NCBI GenBank assembly: GCA_021234155.1
Contig: JAJEKV010000049.1
Coordinates: 3,685,487-3,749,486, forward strand
Direction of reading: 5' to 3'
DNA: 64,000 nucleotides
Source of the DNA: Isoetes taiwanensis
Taxonomy: Eukaryota > Streptophyta > Lycopodiopsida > Isoetales > Isoetaceae
Shown: piece by piece, positions 56,511 through 64,000 of the stretch
Position numbering within the stretch: position 1 is the first letter of the stretch
Layout: each line of letters opens with the position of its first letter
The notes under the pieces: model-generated
The model's input: the letters and a program-made list of their open reading frames with translations, nothing else
Told to the model about the DNA's origin: nothing
The model's database searches: none
Made by a program: the position numbers and the translations under genes

Positions 56511-57764
56511 TCTTCAGATGTACTCAGGTTTGATCTCATATTTGGAGAGCCTCATTTGGCCATTTGGCCTTTTGTATAGGAATGTTTTTCCCATGTCATT
56601 TAGGAGTGCGCTTATTTCGGCTAGCTCAGCAGGTGTTGTTGAGCCGCTCAGGAACCGGCAGTTTCTGACAGAGTACAGCTTATAGAACAACTGATTTCCA
56701 GTATGCTGTGCCTTCTTGATCAGAACCTTCTGGGCCTCTATTGAATGCTGGCCATCTATTATCATAAAATGTATGTCTGGGTTCTCGATGAAGTCCTCCA
56801 GCTTGTTCCACATGATTACCTTCTTTGTTCTGGTATTGTAAGGCACTACATTTGCAGGCATTGGCACCTGCCCTGGATTTTCGATCATGCTGTTTACTAT
56901 CTCCAAGGAGAGCTGCTTGTCATACCTTCTGCTGACATAAATGGCTTTAGTGGACCTGAAAAGCCTATCGACATGGACTGGATGGGTGAAGTTCAGGCCC
57001 AGTGGATACTTGTCAGCATATTTTTTCAGTTTGCTCATTGCCTCCAACTGCCTGGCCTTGTCATCGTCACTTGTAAGGCCTGCTGTCACTTCTGTAGTTT
57101 CCCTGCCTTTAGAACTATCTTCTTCCTTATCCTTCACTGCCTGTAAGTAGACACTGCCCGAGGGTCTCGTGCTGATGGCTCGTCAAACAGCTGAAAGCCC
57201 CTCGCATATTCTTTTAGGCGTCAATGGCTCGCCAACTGTCCAGCCAAATTTGAAGAGGGAATCAGCCGTGTCGTCTGATCTTAATGCAGTCTCTTTAAAA
57301 GAGCTAGAACTGCATCGATTGATCTTCTTTAGGCTTTTCTTATTTTTTTGTCCCACTTCAACTAACACTGAACAGAAAGAATCATCCTGTACTTCGCATG
57401 TGATAAGAATTCCCTGCTTCTTCATTTGATCAGTCTCTCTTACCCTAGACATGAATATGAGGTCTGTCTTCCCACCAGTTTTGAAGATCTCCACATACCA
57501 TTCTGACCCCTCTATAAGATCTTCTTCTAGACATGGAGGTTCTACCTAAGCCTTTATTATTCCAGATGTATCTTCTAACGACAATACATGCTGCAGGTCT
57601 GTAACAGTAACATCTTCATCTGTCCTTTGCTTTTTCTGGGCTGAAGAGATCTCACTGTGTTTGGTTTTCCTTTTGATTGTCTTTTGTGATCCTGTAAAAT
57701 TATAGCACATGGGTTAATCTTTTAATGCTAAAATATATGCTAACTTGAAACGTATGCAACAAAA

Positions 57765-58010
57765 ACGCGCTTGGCGCGATTTGAAAATGAATACAGATTA
57801 TAAATTTATTAAATTACGCCAGGGGCGTTTCGTCAATATAGATTCGAAGGAAAAGAAACTAATGTAATGACTAAATGAAACTACGCCAGGCGCATTTTGT
57901 CGAATAAAAAAATGCAACAAATACGCGCTTGGCGCGCTTTAGAAGTGACCTTAAAGATAAAGAAACTAATGTAATGACTTATTAAACTGCGCCAGGGGCG
58001 TTTTGTCCGA
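57765..58010. repeat. Tandem GC-palindrome repeats in the first intron of the large gene
   Basis: About 150-bp units holding GCGCTTGGCGCG (57776-57788, 57924-57936), ACGCCAGGGGCGT-like (57816-57828, 57989-58000) and GCCAGGCGC (57883-57893), together with AAAGAAACTAATGTAATGAC repeated at about 57853, 57958 and 58081 (variant). Confidence 0.75.
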
Positions 58011-58976
58011 ATCAAAATGCTCAGGACACAACTAACTATAAAAAGCATAACTTAAAGAGTTGAATCTTCATCTCAAGATATAGAAACTAATGTAATGCCT
58101 TATTCAACTACGGCAGGGACACAACTAACTATAAACAGCACAACTTAAAGAGTTGAATCTTCATCTCAGGACACAACTAACTATAAAAAACACAACTAAC
58201 TACTGCATACTGTTCAGTTAAGTATACAAGCTTGAAACAACACATATAGCATTAAGCATTAAAAGAAAACACAACATGAACACATTAAGCATTTATTTGC
58301 AACACATTAAGCATTTATTTGCATATATTTTGGGACATATGAACTCAAGTATTAGAGGACATATGCTTCTTATCGGATAATAACTACTATTAAAGAAAAA
58401 AAATCCTAAAAACCTATCAAAAAGAAGGACACAGAAATAAAATACAGAACAAAAACACAGATTAATACCTGAGGCGCTTGCTGGATTTGTGCTTTTTGCT
58501 TGTTCAGCAAGCTCCAGGCTTTGGATTTGTGATTTGGCCTGTCGCCCACCTCTACTTGCACCTCGGCCGCGGCTGCCAGATCCTCTAGACGCCATAGAAC
58601 TGCAAGTGCAGATAATATGAGACTGGGGTTTTGGTTTAAACTTATATGTATGCGTTCATAATCTAGGCCGTCAGATTTAGAACCGTAAATTCAAATTCGC
58701 GTCCTTTTCAATTTATACCGCCTGAATTAACCGCCCGTCCCGCTCATTTACAAATTTAAAATGTGTTTTTTTTTTCAGTGCAATTTCAAGAAAACAAATA
58801 ATTCTTATTTTCAAGAAACGCATATGTGGCAATCTACTACCACCTAATCGGCCACCTACTCTCAGAGCGCCCTCATTCGACCCGTCCTCAGAGCGCCCAA
58901 GATCAATCGACCCGTCTAGAGCGCCCAAGATCCAAGATCGATCGACACAAGATCAATCGACCCAATATCAATCGAT

Positions 58977-59321
58977 GTCTGCTGAACTAAGGTGAGTGTG
59001 ATTCCATTCCGAATATGCACACCTTCGTCCTCTTTTTTTTTCCAATGCCAATTCTAGCATTCTGGTTGTTTATCAGTGTCGGAGAAGAATGCTATCTTTT
59101 AACAGCAAACTTGAAGCGCCGAGTAGGATTATGTAAAGTCGAAGATCTGAATCCAAGTTCTATGTGTCATGGTGTTCCTCTTGGAAACAGTTTCTGTAAG
59201 ATTTCTATTATAAACTGCAATTATGAAGATGAGGCTCTTCCATGAAGACATCCCGGTGGCGATACAGTTGGTGAAAGCATGGGCACATTTGTAGCATGGC
59301 CAAAAGAATGTCTGAAAAAGG
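58977..59321 (+). pseudogene. DUF8039-like exon of a CACTA-associated protein
   Basis: Plus strand. A possible first exon ATG TCT GCT GAA CTA AG|GTGAGTG (58977-58993) follows a leader with GAGCGCCCAAGATC repeats. A second exon (about 59075-59321) reads CYLLTANLKRRVGLCKVEDL, then MCHGVPLGNSFCKISI and, past an in-frame TGA at 59242, DTVGESMGTFVAWPKECLKK|GTATGT. The pattern 'HGxPLGxxxxxVSI ... GEAxGSFVAWP' is that of plant proteins linked to En/Spm elements (DUF8039). The fragment is broken by the stop and lacks its other exons. Confidence 0.6.
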
Positions 59322-59373
59322 TATGTATATGAGGATACTAAAAAAAAATATGAATATATCATAACATCTGCAT

Positions 59374-59515
59374 GATGTTGTGAATTTTGAATTCTTTGAT
59401 GTTCTTTAGCCAGTCTTATCAACCCCATGAAACCACACATTAATGAAAATGTGTAGTTTCTTGGGGTTGGTCATACTGGCTGGAGGGCATCAAAGGATTC
59501 AATGTTTTCGACATT
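59374..59515. ncRNA. Long imperfect hairpin, candidate MIRNA precursor or fold-back element
   Basis: The arms 59374-59440 and 59448-59514 are near complements. The inner 34 bp (AGCCAGT...ACACATT) pair with 5 mismatches, and the outer part pairs more loosely around TCTTTGATG/CATCAAAGG. The loop is only a few bases. Length and pairing suit a plant miRNA precursor, but a small MITE would look the same. No conserved plant miRNA sequence was recognised. Confidence 0.45.
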
Positions 59516-59730
59516 GCATATAAAAAAACATAATAAAATAAGCGTCACATAAAAGTTTAAGCTGCAAAATTGCGGCAGACGTGAGTTTGTATTTATATTC
59601 AAGAAATATATGTACATTTTTTCTTCTGTGAAAATGCGCCAGGCGCGAGTTCTTTCTAAACTAATATAGCAGGCTATACATATCTCTACAAAATGTCACA
59701 TCGGCCCACTTCATCGGCTACATACCGAGT

Positions 59731-60057
59731 CTAGTCCCACCTGTACCACTCTGATATGACATCATCCTCCCATTCATTGGGAATGTCGAGTCTCCAAATC
59801 AGAGTGTCCCGTCGATCCTTGGCTGACCTAATCATAGCCTCATATTTATTTGTTGGCATGAGCCTTATTAAGAGCATGAGGAGCCACAAAAATCCTGTGA
59901 TGCGATGGTAGCATTCCCATGGCCCCTGATACAGACTGTCATATGGCTTGTCCAACTCTCTTCGTAGGTTTTGAACAACACAATTAAGTAGTATCTTGTA
60001 TAGGGTCCAGCGTTGATTGTCGTCCAAAGAAAGTATATTTGAACTAGAAGCAGCCAT
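59731..60057 (-). CDS. Small ORF, 108 codons, unknown
   Basis: Complete frame: MAASSSNILSLDDNQRWTLY, then helical text with a hydrophobic stretch (GFLWLLMLLIRLMP) and an acidic Trp-rich end (NEWEDDVISEWYRWD). Same strand as the large gene and surrounded by the same GC palindromes, so probably part of the same unit. No family recognised. Confidence 0.45.
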   Translation of the reverse strand: MAASSSNILSLDDNQRWTLYKILLNCVVQNLRRELDKPYDSLYQGPWECYHRITGFLWLLMLLIRLMPTNKYEAMIRSAKDRRDTLIWRLDIPNEWEDDVISEWYRWD

Positions 60058-60149
60058 GTGTAATGCACTAGAACGAGAGAAATTAACTAATTAGCAAATG
60101 ATATTCCTCTCCCCAGAAAATGATTCTAAATATACAAAATAGTTCAAAA

Positions 60150-60322
60150 CACGCCAGGCGCGTTTTCTATAGTGTTTTTTTTTGCAAAGATCTACTTCAC
60201 ACGCACCTGGCGCGATTTGTATATAGTAGTATGAAATAGAAAAACCAAACTAGAAACGCGTCTGGCGCGATTTGATAAACCTAGTGGGAAATAGAAAGCC
60301 AAACTAGAAATGCGCCAAGCGC
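60150..60322. repeat. Four GC palindromes (CGCGCCAGGCGCG family)
   Basis: At about 60151, 60202, 60256 and 60311, spaced about 51-55 bp, each followed by TTTCTA/TTTGTA/TTTGAT-like text. Confidence 0.8.
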
Positions 60323-60339
60323 GATTTCTAGATTATGAA

Positions 60340-61005
60340 GCCAGGGGAATAGAATATGAGCAGATAGAATAAGAACAGAACAGATAGAATAAGACCATAT
60401 AGAGCAGATATATAATACAGATTACTTTAATAAGAATAAGAGCAGATAGAGCAGAATAAGAGCTCATAGAGCAGATAGAGCAGAATAAGAGCTCATAGAG
60501 CAGATAGAGCAGATATATAATACTCATTATTTAGTTCATTATAAATTGGAAGCCGAAAAGCAGATAGAAGCAGATAGAAGCCGACCAAGCCTGGATTGCC
60601 GAGAAATTGGAAGCCGAAAAGCCTGGAATGCAGAAGCGCAAGTTCGAAATAGAAAAGTTCGAAAGTGTGAGAGAAAAGTTCGAAAAGGAATGTTAACTTG
60701 AAATAATAACTGCTTTTAAATTTTCGTACCGCGCCATAATAACTTCCGCGAAAATTTATTACAAGGTTTAATAGTTTTAAGGACCGCGAGTTTAAAAGTT
60801 TATTAGAAGGGTTTTTAGTTTTAAAGTTAGAAGGGTTAATAGTTAAGGTTAAAAAGTTTAAAAGTTTAAAAGTTTATAAGTTTAAATAGTTATAAGTTTA
60901 AAAGTTTATGAATTAGAATTTAGAAGTTAAGGTTACTTAGAATTAGAATTTAGAAGTTTATTATGAATTAGAATTCAGAAGTTAAGGTTATAAGTACATA
61001 GTTAA
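60340..61005. repeat. Short tandem repeats and AT-rich sequence
   Basis: 60340-60515 repeats AGAGCAGATAGAGCAGAATAAGAGCTCAT-type units. 60840-61005 repeats AAAGTTTAAAAGTTTATAAG and GAATTAGAATTTAGAAGTTA. Frames over them are shadows. Confidence 0.8.
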
Positions 61006-61007
61006 GG

Positions 61008-61860
61008 TTATAAGTTTAAAAGTTCATGAATTAGAACTTCTAACCTTAAAACTTTTAACCTACAATAACTTTCTAACCTATAATAACCTATAATAAACTT
61101 TTTAACCTTTTGTTGTGAAAGACTACTTCTGTGCTGGTGTTTGGGCGTGTCCTCTGAGCTTAATGCTTTATCTTCTGCTTCCACCACTGTCTTGCGGTTA
61201 ATGGCTCGCACAAGCCTTTTGATATTGTTGTTCAGGCCTTCGATGTAACCATCTACTGCTTGCCTTTCTGTTATCCTTGGCACCTTCAGTCTTAGCCTCG
61301 TGAACTCTTCTGTGTACTTAGCCACTGATAGGTTACCCTAGTCAAGGTGGTAATACTGTTGGATCTGCTTGCTCATATGTGATCGTGTAACATAAAGGCT
61401 TTGCTGAAGATCTTAAATCTGCAGTTGTTCCTCTTCAGCTTGTTTGATTTTGGATAGATCTTCCACCCTATCCGTGCTGGCCTGATAAGATTTGGAGTTG
61501 CCACCTTATCGATGTCCTTATCCTTTATCCCATATGAATTTCCAAATTCCTCCATCTCATCTAGCCATGCCTCGGCCTCCATGCCTGATCTGTCTTTCCC
61601 CCAAAACTGCTCTAACTTTCGGGTCTTGTAGACATTGCCCATAGCACTATTAATTTTCTTCTGGTAGTTCTCTGCTTGTAGTTTCTTTTCCTTTCATGAG
61701 AACCATCTGATTCACTTTCTAAGCTGCTATGTGATCTATTGTCTGCACTATCACTCGGACTGGAGCTCGACGGGCTAGGGCGTTCTCCTGTTTCTTCTCT
61801 TCCTTTTCCTGTCCCTATGTGCTACTGGTACTTCTTCCTGTTCCAACTAGTCCCCCTGCT
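61008..61860 (-). mobile_element. Ty3/gypsy gag fragment
   Basis: Minus strand: KLEQFWGKDRSGMEAEAWLD, EEFGNSYGIKDKDIDKVAT, RPARIGWKIYPK, then after stops SVAKYTEEFTRLRLKVP, ITERQAVDGYIEGLNNNIKR. This is the retrotransposon gag (capsid) domain of gypsy elements. Upstream (61640-61860) a charged Ser/Lys/Glu-rich stretch may be the gag N-terminus. Zinc knuckle and pol are missing. Frameshifts at about 61480 and 61370. Confidence 0.85.
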
Positions 61861-61899
61861 CTGCCTCCCGGGGAGGTGGTGGTGGAGGTGAAAGGCAAC

Positions 61900-63400
61900 G
61901 AGGTCTTACACCCAAGGCAGGTGACTACTACACTAGCAGGCTAGCAGTCACAAGGTAAAGGAGACAAGAAGGCCTCATTCAGGGAGCAGCAAACACCAGG
62001 GCATTACTCACCTTACAAAATATCATTATCAGAGCTAAAGGTTTGAAATTTCCAAAGAACATTAAGCTTAAGGCCAACCTGGTTGCTTAATTGATGCCTA
62101 CAGATGCATGCCCAGTACACAGCTGCAAGTGCCATTACACCACGAAGCTTCCAGCGCCTTGCAAGTGATGCTCCAATGCCTTTAAGTATGGCCCTTTGAA
62201 AAGACCACTGTCCACTCAACTGCAATATTCAAAAACCTTCATTCCTACAATTGAATTTGGCATCCATGTCAAGGCCTCTCTCTAGCCTGCAAAACAAAGA
62301 GACAAAAAACATGAGATTGAAAATCCTCCCTTATAAGCGCTTTTGTAGTAAGTAAAATGGACTTGTTGGGATATATTGTTAATGGCTTGCACGATGTCAA
62401 AGAATAAATGTAGTAAGTATGATGGGCTTGCTGCTAGGACATATTGTTAATTATAAGGCTTATATCGAAGTTCCAACGCTTTAAGAAGCAGGTAACATGG
62501 GCTTCTCTGGAGAAAAATTCAACAGATATCACAACCATTATGAAAATGCCGCCTTTGATCATCAACGTCAGATTTAGGCTGGCAGACGAAAAGGTCTACC
62601 AACATATATTCTTCCTATTTTGAAATCCAAAGCTCTAGTCTTAAAACCATGCCTCAGTCTGGTGCTTCCAGCTTGAATGATGCAAAAGAAAGAGAAATCT
62701 GGTGATGAGTTCAAATAGAAATCCTTACCATTCTTTTTTATCCGCTACTACTGCAAAAGGTTGTGATATGATGCCTTTTATTTTTTCTGGTTGACTCACA
62801 TATTATCTGCATATCAAACCCAAAAAGATCATCAGCGTTGGATTTAAGATGGCAGATGAAAAGCTTGAACTGTGAGGCAATGCTGGGATTTTGAATGATT
62901 TATGAAGAATTAAAGAGCTACCCTTTTCATCTACAAATTGAATTTGACATCCATGTCAATGCCCTTTTCCAATATTCTTGGTTGCCCTTCTATAAGTGGC
63001 CAACATGAGATTGAAAATATTCCCTTAATTAAAGCACTTTTGTAGCCAAATACATAGGTCATTTGCAACGATGTCATACAACACTTGCTTAAAGCTACTC
63101 AGACTGCAAGATACTACAAAAATACTGCAAGATACTACTCAGAACAGATGTATTTTTTCCTCGTCGTTGAAAAATTCGACTGAAATTGGATGAAGTTTGC
63201 TGAAGATCAACGACTACAATCAAATCCGGCATTTCTTGGATCTTAGATTGAACGAATGCAAATAAGAAAATCGAGCGTTACATATATGCGATGAAGAATC
63301 CCTTCTTTCTTGTGCCTGAACCAAACTCCAATAACCAGAAGCAACAAATCTCCTGTAGGAAAATCAACGAGCTCACATCACCTGTCAAACTTTCAAAAAT
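61900..63400. repeat. Old direct duplication, no gene recognised
   Basis: AATTGAATTTGRCATCCATGTCAA recurs at about 62247 and 62933, AACATGAGATTGAAAAT at about 62309 and 63003, and GATCATCARCGT at about 62557 and 62827, in the same orientation. Spacing is 270-690 bp with much divergence. No coding motif. Confidence 0.5.
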
Positions 63401-63475
63401 CCGCTGCCCTACTCCGCCATAGCTGCCCTAATAAAAATAAGGCTTAGTTCACAAGCAAAGAACAGGACTGTTGCT

Positions 63476-63592
63476 CGGGCTCTAGCATGCGCCTCGAGCT
63501 CTGAGGGATTAATGGGGATTTGGAATGCAATTCTTGCAGATGAATGCATTAGACGAGAAGGCCGACATTTTGTTCTGGCTACCGGTTACATG
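63476..63592 (+). other. Possible exon, unknown
   Basis: An open stretch reading LMGIWNAILADECIRREGRH and FVLATGYM, ending ATG|GTAAGA, a good splice donor. No acceptor or family recognised; a chance frame is possible. Confidence 0.25.
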
Positions 63593-63825
63593 GTAAGAAG
63601 AGCTTCGCCCACTAATGAGGGTGACCGCCTTAAGGGCGCTACCAAGTTTAGAGCAGTTTTCAGAATATACCAGCATATCCTTAAAATATGCTAAGAACCC
63701 ACCTAGCGAGTTTGCCCCAAAGCATAATACACCCCAGACGATATTACGTCATTTCGTAAGTGTACCGAATTTTGTGTAAAACCACCAATCTAAACTACTT
63801 TCCCTAGGTCCGGCAGCCCCTGGCT

Positions 63826-64000
63826 ATGGCTGCCAGCAACCAACAAGACCCGAGAATGGCGTTTCAGCAGGCCCAAGCGCAGGCCCAGGCTCAGGGAACC
63901 GTCGTAGTTGGAGGTCCAGGTTTGGGTACCCCTCCCCACCAAGTTTTACTCTTTAGGGCTCAATACGCAGCTACTGCCACACTACCGGATTCCGCTGCTT
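63826..64000 (+). CDS. ORF cut by the window end, Gln/Ala-rich N-terminus
   Basis: ATG then 58 open codons: MAASNQQDPRMAFQQAQAQA, a Gly/Pro segment, then LLFRAQYAATATLPDSAA to the edge. It could be the start of a retroelement gag or an exon of a host gene. A TTTCCCTAG acceptor-like sequence lies 19 bp before the ATG. Not identifiable from this part. Confidence 0.4.
   Translation, partial: MAASNQQDPRMAFQQAQAQAQAQGTVVVGGPGLGTPPHQVLLFRAQYAATATLPDSAA

Larger units (their letters stand above)
52807..58595 (-). pseudogene. Large multi-domain gene: RG-rich N-terminus, DGQH/ParB-like region, acidic linker, FCP1/NIF-like domain; broken
   Basis: Minus strand. Exon 1, 58595-58469: MASRGSGSRGRGASRGGRQ, ending TCAG|GTATTA. 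Exon 2, 57692-57180: basic start (IKRKTKHSEI) with an in-frame stop near 57548. Exon 3, 57138-56514: GLNFTHPVHVDRLF, MIENPGQVPMPANVVPY, HFMIIDGQHSIEAQKVL, the last being the DGQH motif of ParB/DndB-like domains. A 1-kb insertion follows (55436-56510). Then 55435-53850 continues (IWEKWNEFWDAYVEKKLPD; WSLEDYNTFFNICSGCPTEM; CWELHVGGYIGREALKLARK) with a frameshift near 54760, and an Asp/Glu-rich linker to a donor near 53590. Last exon, 53405-52807: VLVFDLNGVLCRPLP, frameshift, YPRPYLKEMLDQVFSLF, AIWSSMEHRNIQEVL, an FCP1/NIF (HAD) fold in which the catalytic DxD is DLN. Protein over 1,200 residues. Function unknown. Confidence 0.6.

Noticed and set aside
60333-60527. Minus-strand frame of Tyr/Leu/Ser repeats
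   Set aside because: Translation of an AGAGCAGATAGAGC-type tandem repeat.

Overview
The window looks like intergenic, repeat-dominated nuclear DNA of a land plant with a large genome. The evidence is plant-type pieces only: a PPR repeat gene, VAP27-like, GH29 alpha-L-fucosidase and MAEA/GID9-like fragments, plant chromovirus and copia retrotransposons, CACTA elements, tRNA-derived SINEs and a Helitron end. Retroelement diversity and many decayed gene pieces would fit a fern, lycophyte or gymnosperm, but the sequence does not settle the lineage. I found no clearly intact ordinary host gene; nearly every gene-like region is broken, partial or part of a mobile element.

Layout. 1-2755: the 3' end and LTR of a retrotransposon. 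4.7-5.2 kb: VAP27-like gene fragment. 5.5-7.9 kb: decayed copia element (minus), split by a polyadenylated retrocopy of a host-like mRNA with target-site duplications. 8.3-9.4 kb: PPR pseudogene. 10.6-11.3 kb: gypsy RT fragment joined to a different LTR element's PBS and LTR edge. 12.0-12.9 kb: SINEs. 12.9-38.0 kb: one Ty3/gypsy chromovirus-type element inserted in a SINE; it carries a hAT-like MITE, a 7.7-kb CACTA element in its 5' LTR and an 8.5-kb CACTA element in its 3' internal part.

Centre of interest. Stripped of its guests, the Ty3 element is about 9 kb and has an unusual gene content: (i) a histone H3-fold protein gene with CENH3-like residues, (ii) a second gene of unknown function, (iii) an integrase core with chromodomain. 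Protease, reverse transcriptase and RNase H are absent. Both accessory genes are preceded by the same cassette: two about 67-nt dyad-symmetric hairpins, then a TATAAATAG box, then the ATG about 110-120 bp further on. This reads as a retrotransposon that has captured or evolved a histone-like gene with its own promoter.

38-52 kb: LINE fragments on both strands, a Helitron 3' terminus, TIR elements, a 40-codon secretory-type ORF, and fragments of alpha-L-fucosidase and MAEA/GID9-like genes. 52-60.4 kb: a minus-strand, multi-exon, multi-domain gene (RG-rich N-terminus, DGQH/ParB-like region, acidic linker, FCP1/NIF-like domain), now broken, with two small ORFs beside it, a plus-strand exon resembling CACTA-associated DUF8039 proteins, and twelve copies of a short GC palindrome scattered through the non-coding parts. 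60.4-64 kb: short repeats, a gypsy gag fragment, old duplications, and an ORF cut by the window edge.

All identifications were made by reading translated sequence by eye; no alignment or search was run.
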